The notes: generated from the sequence alone by a model not told the origin. 64,000 bases of DNA from Zobellia barbeyronii (GCF_018603515.1 NZ_JACATN010000004.1:744001-808000); one strand, 5' to 3'. Shown: positions 42,549-52,007, counted from the first letter of the stretch. A program made the numbers and translations.

Positions 42549-43424
42549 TTACTTTTTTCGCCTGTTAACCATCCAGACACCCAACAAAATTACTACACCA
42601 CCAATAAGTTGGTAAGCGTTTAAAGATTCCCCGTCTAACACTCCCCAAAAAATAGCCACAAGAGGAATTAAATAAGTAACCGATGCCGCAAAGACAGGGC
42701 TAGACAACTGTATTAATTTATTGAAAAATATATTGGCAATTGCGGTTCCTACAATAGCCAGTATTAAAAGATACCAAAGCGAAGATTGCATGGTTATATT
42801 CCCTTGAACTTCATTGAAAAATCCCGAGTAAAAAACTAACGCTAAAGCAGGCAGAAAAGCTATGGAAAAACTAGCTGTTGTGACTGCCAATGGGCTTAGG
42901 TGATTTAAATGCTTCTTTATAATATTAATATTCAAGGCATACGCCAAAGCTGATAGCAGGATAAAGATAGCGTACCAATAATTTTGATTAGGATTGAAAT
43001 CCATTCCTGCAACAACCAATGCTAATGTTCCCGCCAAACCAATAAATACGCCTCCTACTTGTTTTTTGGTTATTAAAGCGCCAAAAAGGAGCACGCCTAC
43101 TAGCGTAGTTAATAAGGGTACTACAGAATTTAAAATAGAAGTCACACCGCTATCAATCTGGGTCTGCGCAAGAGCGAACAGAAAAGGAGGGAAAAAGGAA
43201 CTCAACAAACCTGCCCATGTAACCCATTTCCAATCTTTAACACTCAAAGTACGAATGCTTCTAAAGCCGAATAAAAAAAGAATAAGAGACGCGAATACAA
43301 TTCGCAAACCACCCAATTGTATAGGTGTAAGTCCAATCAAAGCTTTCTTTATCAGGATAAACGAAGAGCCCCACACCAACGATAACAAAATCAGATAAAG
43401 CCACTTTTTATTATAATCGTTCAA
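42549..43424 (-). CDS. EamA-family (DMT) transporter
   Basis: A 291-residue inner-membrane protein with ten hydrophobic helices in two repeats of the EamA domain. Conserved parts are WGSSFILIKKALIGLTPIQLGGLRIVFASLILF near the N-terminus and LIPLVAIFWGVLDGESLNAYQLIGGVVILLGVWMVNRRKK at the end. Members export small metabolites; the substrate is unknown. Single gene. Confidence 0.9.
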   Translation of the reverse strand: MNDYNKKWLYLILLSLVWGSSFILIKKALIGLTPIQLGGLRIVFASLILFLFGFRSIRTLSVKDWKWVTWAGLLSSFFPPFLFALAQTQIDSGVTSILNSVVPLLTTLVGVLLFGALITKKQVGGVFIGLAGTLALVVAGMDFNPNQNYWYAIFILLSALAYALNINIIKKHLNHLSPLAVTTASFSIAFLPALALVFYSGFFNEVQGNITMQSSLWYLLILAIVGTAIANIFFNKLIQLSSPVFAASVTYLIPLVAIFWGVLDGESLNAYQLIGGVVILLGVWMVNRRKK

Positions 43425-43616
43425 GGTCTTGTTGGGTTAAGGTTGATTGAAACCAAAAAGTAAAGGTGGGGATTTTTTGGAAAAAATTGAATAAAACTAT
43501 CACATCATATTTCTCACTAGTTTAAATCTTATTAAATTCATACATCGGTAAAATAAAATCCAAGAACTGCAGCCTAATTTGATTTCAAACAGCTGTTTTA
43601 ACCGTCACGGGAGTAT

Positions 43617-43624
43617 TATATTTG
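43617..43624 (+). promoter_or_regulatory. Candidate -7 promoter box of gene 43638
   Basis: TATATTTG, 13 bp before the ATG, which implies a very short leader. Confidence 0.35.
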
Positions 43625-43637
43625 CAAAAAACATAAC

Positions 43638-44048
43638 ATGAAAAAAATAATCATATTAATGGTACTCGCTTTTGCCGCTTTTACCATTTCGTGTAATTCA
43701 AAAACAGATGGCACCCAAATGAAAACCGTTATGGCCGTTCATGACGAAGTAATGCCAGAAATGGGCAAAATGGGTAAATTGGTAGGTGAACTTAGCAGTA
43801 AAGAAGATAGTACCGCAGTCGGACTAAAATACAAAGAAGCACGTATGGACTTACAGGAAGCTCATAAATCTATGATGACTTGGATGCAAAATTTTGGTAC
43901 TCGTTTTACTTCCGATGAGATTCTTAATGGCGCTGAACTATCTGATGAGAAGCAGGTATGGCTAAACGAAGAGCAAGTAAAAATTGAAGATTTACGCGAG
44001 CAAATCAACGGAAGCATCAAAACCGCTGAAGAACTGTTGAAGAAATAA
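43638..44048 (+). CDS. Small helical lipoprotein (tandem paralog A)
   Basis: A 136-residue protein with signal peptide and lipobox (MKKIIILMVLAFAAFTISC). The rest is predicted helical, with a Met-rich first helix (MKTVMAVHDEVMPEMGKMGKLVGEL) and the motif AHKSMMTWMQNFGTRFTSDEI. The next gene encodes a relative with a plain signal peptide. Function unknown; the His and many Met residues in the first helix would suit binding of a metal such as copper, but this is speculation. Confidence 0.7.
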   Translation: MKKIIILMVLAFAAFTISCNSKTDGTQMKTVMAVHDEVMPEMGKMGKLVGELSSKEDSTAVGLKYKEARMDLQEAHKSMMTWMQNFGTRFTSDEILNGAELSDEKQVWLNEEQVKIEDLREQINGSIKTAEELLKK

Positions 44049-44159
44049 GTTAAATCACGCAGTATACCGAAAAAACACAGCGTTAGCAGATAAATAGAAG
44101 TATCTGAGGTAGTTAACCTGTATTTTTACAGAGTACATTATTACAAAAGTTTTATTGCT

Positions 44160-44579
44160 ATGAAGAATTTATTTTTAACACTTGCTACAGTTTTGGTTTT
44201 GGGTACAGCTACAATCAGCGCACAAGATGCCGCTGTTGAGCCTACTAAAATGGAACAGGTAATGGCATCTCATGACGTAGTTATGGATAAAATGCCGTTA
44301 ATTTCCAAGCTTATAAATCAATTACAGACCAAAGCCAACGCTTCTTACGAAAAGAAAAAATACGAAGACGCTATCGCAGACCTTAAAAATGCCAACAAGT
44401 CTATGATGACTTGGATGGAGAGTTTTGGTAAGCGTTTTAATGCAGATGAAATGTTGAAAGGTAAACAGCTAAATCCTCAAAAACAAGATTGGATACTTGA
44501 AGAAGAAATAAACGTTGAGGAATTAGACGAAGAAATAAACTTAAGTATTGACCAAGCAGAAGCTGTTTTGAACAACTAA
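44160..44579 (+). CDS. Small helical secreted protein (tandem paralog B)
   Basis: A 139-residue paralog of the preceding gene product. The signal peptide MKNLFLTLATVLVLGTATISA has no lipobox, so it is probably soluble in the periplasm. The shared core is MEQVMASHDVVMDKMPLISKL and NANKSMMTWMESFGKRFNADEM. The pair thus offers a membrane-anchored and a free form of one fold. It converges with the halogenase-like gene. Confidence 0.7.
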   Translation: MKNLFLTLATVLVLGTATISAQDAAVEPTKMEQVMASHDVVMDKMPLISKLINQLQTKANASYEKKKYEDAIADLKNANKSMMTWMESFGKRFNADEMLKGKQLNPQKQDWILEEEINVEELDEEINLSIDQAEAVLNN

Positions 44580-44623
44580 AATTCGAGCAACACTTTTCAT
44601 TTAGAACACAACTACGCGTTATT

Positions 44624-45877
44624 TCAAGAATCTTTTTTTGCTTCCATTTCCATATCTGCAATATGGGCTACGGTTTTCACTAACCTATTATGTTTCTTAA
44701 CGAACGGGTTTGTTTTATCCCATACATAACCAGCTAAGACCGCACAAATTTGTTCTTTTATCACTGGGTTTTCAGTACTGTGAAAGAAAATAGTCTGCAA
44801 ATTACCCGTATACCACTCCTTAACATATGTAGAGAAAACATTTACGCCTTCTATCATATAATCATTATACTCTGTTTGCCAATCTACTTTTTCACCTTTT
44901 AGTTCCTTTGTAATCAATTGGGAAGCCAAATGAGCGGATTCCACAGCAAAAGTTACTCCTGAAGAAAATACGGGATCTAAGAATTCTGCACTGTTCCCAG
45001 TTAGCACATATCCTTTTCCACAAAGTTGCTTAACTGACTTGGCAATGTTCTTTATCATGCGAGGTTCAAACGTGTAATCCACGCCGTCAAACCTATCAAA
45101 ATAATAACTAGAAAGCTTCATCATCTGTTGAAGTTTCTCTGTATTCGTTCCCTCAAAAGATTCCAAATACTCAGTCTTCCCTACATAACCAATACTTGTA
45201 GAACCATTAGAAAAAGGAATAACCCACAGCCAGGTATCCGTATCAATTACATCAAAAGTGATTATGGTACCTTCCTCTCCTTCAGGTCTTTTAACATCTT
45301 CTACATGGGTAAATATGGAAGAATGTTTAGGTATTTCTGAAGGTTTCTCTAAATCTAATAATCTAGGTAACACTCTACCAAAACCACTAGAGTCAACTAT
45401 AAACTTAGCCTGAACGGTAGATTCATTTCCGTCTATATCCTTTATGGTCGTAACAGATGTACCATCCTCAGAAAAATCTACAGCAGTTACTTCTTGTTGA
45501 AAAGCTATATCTACGCCCCAAGATTGCAACTCATCGGTCAAGGCTTTATCAAAATCAGCTCTGGGCACTTGCCATGTCCAATCCCAACCATTTCCGTGTT
45601 TCTTACTAAAATCAAAATTACAGACCACCCCTTTATTATTCATAAAACGGGCGCCACCTTTCACTTCAAAGTTCATAGCTTTAAGACAATCCAACAAACC
45701 CACCGCTTCAAAATTATCCATGCAGCGCGGTATAAGACTTTCGCCTATTACAAAGCGAGGAAATTTACTCTTTTCAACCACCTTTACTTTTAGCCCTTGT
45801 TTGTGAAGGTATGCGGATGCAACAGAACCTGACGGACCTGCTCCAATAACCAAAACATCTACTTTCTCTTGCTGCAT
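44624..45877 (-). CDS. FAD-dependent oxidoreductase of the flavin halogenase group
   Basis: A 417-residue flavoprotein, likely tailoring the flexirubin pigment. N-terminal FAD site VLVIGAGPSGSVASAYL (GxGxxG); second FAD motif VLTGNSAEFLDPVFSSGV; and WLWVIP, which matches the WxWxIP signature of flavin-dependent halogenases. A lysine in FEVKGGARFM lies near where phenolic halogenases keep their catalytic lysine, to be confirmed by alignment. Hydroxylation or halogenation of the aryl ring are both possible. It is transcribed away from the main cluster, sharing a 207-bp divergent region with TAL. Confidence 0.8.
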   Translation of the reverse strand: MQQEKVDVLVIGAGPSGSVASAYLHKQGLKVKVVEKSKFPRFVIGESLIPRCMDNFEAVGLLDCLKAMNFEVKGGARFMNNKGVVCNFDFSKKHGNGWDWTWQVPRADFDKALTDELQSWGVDIAFQQEVTAVDFSEDGTSVTTIKDIDGNESTVQAKFIVDSSGFGRVLPRLLDLEKPSEIPKHSSIFTHVEDVKRPEGEEGTIITFDVIDTDTWLWVIPFSNGSTSIGYVGKTEYLESFEGTNTEKLQQMMKLSSYYFDRFDGVDYTFEPRMIKNIAKSVKQLCGKGYVLTGNSAEFLDPVFSSGVTFAVESAHLASQLITKELKGEKVDWQTEYNDYMIEGVNVFSTYVKEWYTGNLQTIFFHSTENPVIKEQICAVLAGYVWDKTNPFVKKHNRLVKTVAHIADMEMEAKKDS

Positions 45878-45989
45878 TTACTAGATTTAATGTTAACCTT
45901 CTACAAGTACCGACACTAATAAATTAAAGATACCTTGCTAAAAGAAGTGTATTGTCTGCTAAATTAAGACATTGATTCACTAATTATTA

Positions 45990-45997
45990 TAAATTTG
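45990..45997 (+). promoter_or_regulatory. Candidate -7 promoter box of the flexirubin operon
   Basis: TAAATTTG, 87 bp before the TAL start codon. A TTG lies 14 nt further upstream, closer than the usual 19. This would drive the TAL to WG-repeat and following genes. Confidence 0.45.
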
Positions 45998-46084
45998 CAA
46001 TCCAAAATCGCTAATTTTAGGTTACCAAGTCTTATTTACAGACGTCACTAAAATATTACAAATACCTCATAGAATCAATCATAG

Positions 46085-47623
46085 ATGCCGAAAATAAAAG
46101 GAAAGTTAGGAATTGAAGAGTTTTACAGTATCATTTTCAAGGGAGAACCTTTATCAATAGATGACAAAGTAATTAAGACTGTAAAAGACAGTTTTGATTT
46201 CCTAAAAGAATTTTCAAAGAATAAAGTTATTTACGGAGTTAACACGGGTTTTGGACCCATGGCTCAGTATAAAATCAAAGATTCTGAAACTATTCAGCTA
46301 CAATATAACTTAATTCGCAGTCATGCTTCAGGTACAGGTAATGCCATACCACCTCAATATGTTAAGGCTGCCATGTTAGCAAGATTGAACACCTTGAGCT
46401 TAGGTAATTCAGGAATTCATCCGTCTGTTTTAGTCGTCATGACCTCCTTGATTAATGAAGACGTTACCCCTCTTATTTTTGAACATGGTGGTGTAGGCGC
46501 TAGTGGCGATTTGGTTCAACTTGCACATTTAGCTCTTGTTCTAATTGGCGAAGGCGAAGTTTTTTACAAAGGAGAAAGAAGACCTACCCAAGATGTTTTT
46601 AAAGAATTAAACATCACACCTATAAAAGTTGAATTACGAGAAGGTTTAGGTTTAATAAACGGTACTTCTGTAATGACCGGTATAGGAATAGTAAATGCGA
46701 TCTATACGCGTAGGTTATTAGAATGGACTATCTGTTGCTCTTCTGCTATAAATGAAATTGTACAAGCTTACGACGATCATTTATCAGAAGAACTCAACCA
46801 CACAAAAAGACATAAAGGGCAACGCGAAATTGCACGAGCAATGCGAAGCCACTTAGAGGATAGCACGCTTACTCGCAAAAGAGAACATCATTTATATGTT
46901 GATAATAATGGGGTTTCGGTTTTTGAGGAAAAAGTGCAAGAATATTATTCCATACGTTGTGTACCGCAAATCTTAGGACCCGTATTAGACACTTTGCAAA
47001 ATGTAGAAAAAACACTCATAGCAGAGGTGAATTCTGCCAATGACAATCCTATTGTTGATGTTGAAAAAAAGAACGTGTATCATGGCGGTAATTTCCACGG
47101 AGATTATATTTCCTTGGAAATGGATAAGCTAAAACTTGTTGTAACCAAAATGACCATGTTAGCGGAAAGACAACTTAACTATCTCTTAAATTCAAAACTG
47201 AACGATATCTTGCCTCCTTTTGTTAACTTAGGAACTCTAGGTCTTAACTTTGGTATGCAAGGGGTACAGTTTACGGCCACATCAACTACCGCCGAAAACC
47301 AAATGCTGTCAAACCCAATGTATGTTCATAGTATTCCGAACAACAATGACAACCAAGATATTGTTAGTATGGGTACGAATGCCGCCAATATTACTAAGCA
47401 AGTAATTGAAAATGCTTTTGAAGTAATAGCTATAGAAATGATTACCGTAGTCCAAGCTATAGAATATTTAGACTTAAAGGACAAGGTTTCTTCTAAGACA
47501 AGAATGATGTACGACGCGGTTCGTAAAATAGTTCCCCCGTTTAAAGATGACACTATCATGTATCCCTACGTAAACGAGGTAAAGGACTATATTATTAACC
47601 ATCAAAATAAAGAAGTAAAATGA
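46085..47623 (+). CDS. Tyrosine ammonia-lyase (HAL/PAL/TAL family)
   Basis: Deaminates tyrosine to 4-coumarate, the aryl starter of flexirubins. The 512-residue protein contains the self-formed MIO cofactor triad Ala139-Ser140-Gly141 in GGVGASGDLVQLAHL, the substrate loop VIYGVNTGFGPMAQYKIK with the catalytic tyrosine, and LIRSHASGTG in the selectivity region. Long stretches (NGTSVMTGIG, YHGGNFHGDYISLEMDKLK, LPPFVNLGTLGLNFGMQG) agree with the F. johnsoniae TAL as I remember it. Its stop overlaps the next start by 4 bp. Confidence 0.92.
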   Translation: MPKIKGKLGIEEFYSIIFKGEPLSIDDKVIKTVKDSFDFLKEFSKNKVIYGVNTGFGPMAQYKIKDSETIQLQYNLIRSHASGTGNAIPPQYVKAAMLARLNTLSLGNSGIHPSVLVVMTSLINEDVTPLIFEHGGVGASGDLVQLAHLALVLIGEGEVFYKGERRPTQDVFKELNITPIKVELREGLGLINGTSVMTGIGIVNAIYTRRLLEWTICCSSAINEIVQAYDDHLSEELNHTKRHKGQREIARAMRSHLEDSTLTRKREHHLYVDNNGVSVFEEKVQEYYSIRCVPQILGPVLDTLQNVEKTLIAEVNSANDNPIVDVEKKNVYHGGNFHGDYISLEMDKLKLVVTKMTMLAERQLNYLLNSKLNDILPPFVNLGTLGLNFGMQGVQFTATSTTAENQMLSNPMYVHSIPNNNDNQDIVSMGTNAANITKQVIENAFEVIAIEMITVVQAIEYLDLKDKVSSKTRMMYDAVRKIVPPFKDDTIMYPYVNEVKDYIINHQNKEVK

Positions 47624-48747
47624 AAAAGCTAGCATTTTTATTGGTACTTATCGTAAACACATTTACTCTTTTCGCACAAGAATATGCCTTGGTCCGAGAA
47701 GATGACAAATTTGGTTTTATTGACAAAACAGGCGCTTATGTAATTGAACCACAGTTTGAAAAAGCAGGTAGCTTTTCTGACGGGTTAGCAGCAGTCTTAG
47801 AAGGTGACTTCTGGGGATTTATTGACACCAAAGGCGAATGGATAATTAAACCCGACTATGATCGTGTAAAAATGTTTAATTCAGGTTATGCTTTGGTTTT
47901 AAGAGATGACCAGTGGAGTTACATTGATACGACAGGGAAAAAACTTGAAACTCCAAACAGCGAAAAGTATTATGATTTTGAAGATGGAGTCGCCCTTTTT
48001 CGCGCAGGAGAAAAAGTTGGTCTTTTAGGAACCAGCGGCAAACTGGTATTAGAGCCTACTTATGACGTTATAAAAAAATTCAGAAATGGCCACGCTAAAG
48101 TGAATAATGGCGAACTATGGGGAATGATAGATGCTTCTGGCAAAGAGATTATTCCCGTGGAATACGAAGAAATAGGAAACACGTTTAGCGAGGCAGGCGT
48201 CTACGGTAAAAAAGATGGCACTTTTGGCATTATACACAACGGAAGTTTTAATCCAATTGATAACGCTACCAAAGTGCATAACTTCTATAAAGACTCAAAA
48301 CTTACCTATGCTTCTCGTGACAAAAAAACAGGCTTCGTAAATAGCAAAGGAGAGTGGGTTCTTGAACCTACATTTGATAAGGCCAGAGCTTTTTCTAATG
48401 GTTTAGCTCCTGTTTCAGAAGGCAAAAAGTGGGGTTACATTAACGAAAAAGGAGAGATGGTCATAGAACCACAATTCCGTGATGCAGAAGTGTTTTCTGC
48501 AAGTGGTTTTGCTCCTGTAAAAGATAAAGCCTGGGGTTTCATAAATACTTCTGGCGAAGTCATTATCCCTATGGAATATGGTATTTCAGGAAATTTTGCT
48601 TTCTTAAAAGGTTCTGAAGAAAAAGGTTTTGTAAACGGTATTGCTAGAGTAAAATCTAAAAAGGGCTGGGGCTTCTTTAACGAAAAAGGTGAATTACTGG
48701 GTGATAAATGGTTTCAGAATGCAGAACCATTTGTATCTGTTAAATAA
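47620..48747 (+). CDS. WG-repeat secreted protein
   Basis: A 375-residue protein with signal peptide MKKLAFLLVLIVNTFTLFA and about eight to nine WG repeats of around 35 residues. Examples are FGFIDKTGAYVIEPQFEKA, WGFIDTKGEWIIKPDYDRV, WGYINEKGEMVIEPQFRDA and WGFFNEKGELLGDKWF. Such repeats form beta-rich binding scaffolds. Its start overlaps the TAL stop (ATGA), so it is translated with the pigment starter enzyme, yet it has no obvious catalytic role. It may bind product at the cell surface. Confidence 0.85.
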   Translation: MKKLAFLLVLIVNTFTLFAQEYALVREDDKFGFIDKTGAYVIEPQFEKAGSFSDGLAAVLEGDFWGFIDTKGEWIIKPDYDRVKMFNSGYALVLRDDQWSYIDTTGKKLETPNSEKYYDFEDGVALFRAGEKVGLLGTSGKLVLEPTYDVIKKFRNGHAKVNNGELWGMIDASGKEIIPVEYEEIGNTFSEAGVYGKKDGTFGIIHNGSFNPIDNATKVHNFYKDSKLTYASRDKKTGFVNSKGEWVLEPTFDKARAFSNGLAPVSEGKKWGYINEKGEMVIEPQFRDAEVFSASGFAPVKDKAWGFINTSGEVIIPMEYGISGNFAFLKGSEEKGFVNGIARVKSKKGWGFFNEKGELLGDKWFQNAEPFVSVK

Positions 48748-48810
48748 TATTATTTCGTTTTTTAACTACAAAATATCGCTAGCTTTAAATACTAACTAGC
48801 AAACCAAACG

Positions 48811-48827
48811 CTCCGTATTTACCGGAG
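48811..48827 (+). terminator. Weak hairpin after the WG-repeat gene
   Basis: CTCCG / CGGAG stem with a 7-nt loop, then TTTTG. It could limit read-through from TAL-WG into fabG. Confidence 0.35.
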
Positions 48828-48850
48828 TTTTGAAAACTTACAATTCTTAG

Positions 48851-49606
48851 ATGGAAGAAAAGAAAGCGGAAAAGCAAAAATATGCATTGGTAACTGGTGG
48901 TTCTAGAGGAATAGGCCGTGCAGTATGTGTACAACTAGCCAAGGACCTAGACTACCAAATTCTTATCAATTACAATAGCAATAAGGCAGCTGCCGAAGAA
49001 ACGCTTAAACTTGTAGAAGAAGCTGGTGGAAAAGGAGAATTACTGCCTTTTAATGTTACGGATGCCGAAGCTGTGAAGTCCGCTTTGGAAAACTGGCAGG
49101 AAGCTCATGAAAAAGATATCATAGAGGTAATCGTGAACAATGCCGGAATTACACAAGACGGTATGTTCATGTGGATGAAATATGAAGACTGGTCCAAAGT
49201 TATAGACACTAGCCTTCATGGTTTCTTTAATGTCACCAACGCCCTTATTCAAAAACTTTTGGTCAACAAATATGGCCGTGTCATCAATATGGTTTCCGTT
49301 TCTGGACTTAAGGGCACACCTGGTCAGACCAACTATTCCGCAGCTAAAGGAGCAGTTATTGGGGCAACTAAAGCACTTGCACAAGAAATTGCAAAAAGAA
49401 ACGTTACAGTAAATGCTGTTGCACCTGGTTTTATTAAAACTGATATGACCAATGACCTAGATGAAAAGGAATTAAAACGAATGATTCCCGCAAATAGGTT
49501 TGGCGAAGCAGAAGAAGTAGCACATGTTGTATCTTTTCTAGCTTCAAAAAAATCGGGTTATATTACTGGTGAGGTCATCAATATAAACGGCGGTATTTAT
49601 TCTTAA
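48851..49606 (+). CDS. 3-oxoacyl-ACP reductase (FabG-like SDR)
   Basis: Reduces the beta-keto group of the growing acyl-ACP with NAD(P)H in each elongation cycle of the aryl polyene. The 251-residue short-chain dehydrogenase has TGGSRGIG (residues 15-22), NNAGIT, and the catalytic Ser-Tyr-Lys set with Tyr162 and Lys166 (YSAAK), plus PGFIKTDMT. Length is typical. It begins a close run of genes, with 17 bp to the ketosynthase. Specificity for the polyene rather than for fatty acids is inferred from context. Confidence 0.9.
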   Translation: MEEKKAEKQKYALVTGGSRGIGRAVCVQLAKDLDYQILINYNSNKAAAEETLKLVEEAGGKGELLPFNVTDAEAVKSALENWQEAHEKDIIEVIVNNAGITQDGMFMWMKYEDWSKVIDTSLHGFFNVTNALIQKLLVNKYGRVINMVSVSGLKGTPGQTNYSAAKGAVIGATKALAQEIAKRNVTVNAVAPGFIKTDMTNDLDEKELKRMIPANRFGEAEEVAHVVSFLASKKSGYITGEVININGGIYS

Positions 49607-49623
49607 ACATTACAGAAGGGGCA

Positions 49624-50841
49624 ATGAGAAGAGTAGTAATCACAGGTATGGGCATATATTCTTGTATAGGTAAAAACCTAGACGAGGTTAAGACATCCCT
49701 GTATGAAGGAAAATCAGGTATCGTTAATGACCAAGAACGTCTTGATTTTGGCTATCGCTCTGGGCTCACAGGAATGGTAGATGAACCTGAACTGAAGAAA
49801 CTACTATCAAGAAGACAACGACTTAGTCTTGGCGAAGAAGGCCGTTATGCCTACATGGCTACAATTGAAGCTTTAAAGAATGCCAAGATCGAAGACAGTT
49901 TTTTTGACGAGAATGAAGTTGGCGTAATTTACGGTAACGATAGTACTGCACGATCGGTTGTAGAATCTACAGATATTTTAAGAGAAAAAAAGGATACCAC
50001 GCTGGTAGGTTCAGGAGCTATTTTTAAAGCCATGAACTCTACTATAACCATGAACCTTTCCACTATATTCAGGCTAAGGGGCGTTAATTTTACGATTAGT
50101 GCTGCATGTGCAAGTGGGTCCCACTCTATTGGTATGGGTTACCACCTTATAAAAAGTGGACTTCAAGATTGCATTATAACAGGTGGAGCGCAAGAAATAA
50201 ATAAATTGGCCATGGGTAGTTTTGATGGCCTTGGAGTATTTGCCACAGTAGATGGCGACCCTGCTAAAGCATCAAGACCTTTTGACCAAGCCAGAAACGG
50301 GTTAGTACCTAGCGGTGGCGGAGCTACTCTAATTTTAGAAAGCTACGAGTCCGCAGTTAAAAGAGGTGCGCCTATTTTAGGTGAAATTATAGGATATGGT
50401 TTTTCATCGAATGGAGGGCATATATCCACACCAAATGTTGATGGACCTTCACGGGCAATGCGTAATGCATTACATGATGCAAATATTGATGCTTCGGTTA
50501 TAGATTACGTAAATGCTCATGCAACTTCTACTCCGGTAGGCGACAGCAATGAAGCAAAGGCTATTTATGAAGTCTTTGGCGAGAGCAATACTCCGGTAAG
50601 CTCTACCAAATCTATGACAGGCCATGAATGTTGGATGGCAGGCGCAAGTGAGGTTATTTACGGTATGATTATGATGCAGAATTCGTTTGTTGCACCCAAC
50701 ATTAATCTTGAAAATGTTGATGAGGATGCAGCGAAATTAAACATAGTTAAGGAAACGTTAAATAAAAAAATTGACGTATTTTTGTCGAATTCATTCGGAT
50801 TTGGTGGTACAAATTCCGCTTTGATATTAAAAAAATGCTAG
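49624..50841 (+). CDS. Beta-ketoacyl-ACP synthase (FabF type)
   Basis: Elongates acyl-ACP by decarboxylative Claisen condensation. The 405-residue protein has the full catalytic triad: nucleophile Cys162 in SAACASGSHSIG, His in VNAHATSTPVGD, and His in STKSMTGHECWMAG. The N-terminus MRRVVITGMGIYSCIG and the terminal SFGFGGTNSALIL are those of the FabF family. It is followed after 6 bp by its likely ACP partner. Confidence 0.92.
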   Translation: MRRVVITGMGIYSCIGKNLDEVKTSLYEGKSGIVNDQERLDFGYRSGLTGMVDEPELKKLLSRRQRLSLGEEGRYAYMATIEALKNAKIEDSFFDENEVGVIYGNDSTARSVVESTDILREKKDTTLVGSGAIFKAMNSTITMNLSTIFRLRGVNFTISAACASGSHSIGMGYHLIKSGLQDCIITGGAQEINKLAMGSFDGLGVFATVDGDPAKASRPFDQARNGLVPSGGGATLILESYESAVKRGAPILGEIIGYGFSSNGGHISTPNVDGPSRAMRNALHDANIDASVIDYVNAHATSTPVGDSNEAKAIYEVFGESNTPVSSTKSMTGHECWMAGASEVIYGMIMMQNSFVAPNINLENVDEDAAKLNIVKETLNKKIDVFLSNSFGFGGTNSALILKKC

Positions 50842-50847
50842 AGAAAG

Positions 50848-51096
50848 ATGGTGATGACCAAAGAAGATATAATTCAAAAAATAGATGATTTCCTAATCGA
50901 CGAATTTGAAGTTGAGGAAGAGGATATCGCTGCTGATGCTAATCTTAAAGACACTCTAGGTCTAGATAGTTTGGACTTCGTTGATCTTGTAGTGGCTGTA
51001 GAAAGCAATTTTGGTGTAAAATTAGTGGGTGAAGACTTTGTAAACGTTACCACTCTACAGAATTTTTACGACCTTATTGAGCGAAAACTTCACTGA
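50848..51096 (+). CDS. Acyl carrier protein
   Basis: An 82-residue carrier protein with the phosphopantetheine attachment motif LGLDSLDFVDLV (Ser41) and the usual four-helix acidic sequence. It may start at ATG 50848 or at the ATG 6 bp later. It carries acyl intermediates for the ketosynthase just upstream. Its serine would be modified by a transferase such as the one at 30.2 kb. Confidence 0.93.
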   Translation: MVMTKEDIIQKIDDFLIDEFEVEEEDIAADANLKDTLGLDSLDFVDLVVAVESNFGVKLVGEDFVNVTTLQNFYDLIERKLH

Positions 51097-51119
51097 TATC
51101 TCCCAGACAAAACCCAAAA

Positions 51120-52007
51120 ATGGCAACAGAATGGGAAGGTAAATCCAAAGGCACCGTTTTAGGATATAGAATCTATATTTTCTTTATCAAAAAACTAGGA
51201 CTAAGCGCTTCTTATGCACTCCTTCATTTCGTAGTTCTTTACTACTGTATTTTTTCAGTGGCGAGCACAAGAGCTATTTTCTACTATTTTCATAAGAGAC
51301 TAAGACAATCTACTTTAAAAAGTCTTTTCAATGTATACCGGAACTATTATGTTTTTGGTCAAACTATAATTGACAAGGCCGCTATATCAGCAGGACTTAG
51401 AGATAGGTTTACCTACGATTTTGATGGAATAGATAAGATTGAAGACCTACTTTCTCAAAAAAAAGGTGGTATCCTTTTAAGTGCGCATATTGGGAACTTT
51501 GAAGTAGCACAACATTTTCTACAAGACGTCAATGCTTTTTCTTCTATCAATTTAGTTACTTGGGACCGTGAACACGAAGAAATCAAAGCCTATTTAGATA
51601 GTGTTACGTCAAAATCTAACATCAAGCTCATTTTAATTAAAGAAGATATGTCTCATATCTTTGAAATACATACCGCACTAACCAATGGGGAGCTTGTTTG
51701 CTTTACAGGTGACCGCTATATTGAAGGTACAAAATTCTTAGAGCAGCAGTTTTTGGGTGCTACTGCCAAATTCCCAATGGGGCCCTACCTATTGGCCTCT
51801 CGCCTAAAAGTTCCTGTCTTGTTCGTTTACGTGATGAAGGAATCCAAAAAACATTATCATTTATACGCACGAACTGCCGAAGTAAAACGCGGTGATGCCC
51901 AAGGTCTACTAGAAAAATATACCGACAACTTGGAATGGATCATTGAAAAATATCCATTACAATGGTTTAATTATTTTGATTTCTGGGGAGATAAGGCAAA
52001 TAAGTAA
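51120..52007 (+). CDS. LpxL/HtrB-like acyltransferase
   Basis: A 295-residue membrane-associated acyltransferase of the lipid A acyltransferase family (PF03279 type). One hydrophobic segment (about 28-48) precedes the HX4E motif in LSAHIGNFEVAQHFL (His and Glu near 121-126). The following FTGDRYIEG is also typical. In this cluster it most likely moves an acyl or aryl-polyene chain from ACP to an acceptor or anchors the pigment in the membrane. Which is not shown. Confidence 0.85.
   Translation: MATEWEGKSKGTVLGYRIYIFFIKKLGLSASYALLHFVVLYYCIFSVASTRAIFYYFHKRLRQSTLKSLFNVYRNYYVFGQTIIDKAAISAGLRDRFTYDFDGIDKIEDLLSQKKGGILLSAHIGNFEVAQHFLQDVNAFSSINLVTWDREHEEIKAYLDSVTSKSNIKLILIKEDMSHIFEIHTALTNGELVCFTGDRYIEGTKFLEQQFLGATAKFPMGPYLLASRLKVPVLFVYVMKESKKHYHLYARTAEVKRGDAQGLLEKYTDNLEWIIEKYPLQWFNYFDFWGDKANK

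Noticed and set aside
47326-47559. Minus-strand open frame inside the tyrosine ammonia-lyase gene
   Set aside because: Shadow of the strongly conserved + strand gene, with no export signal, ribosome site or family match.
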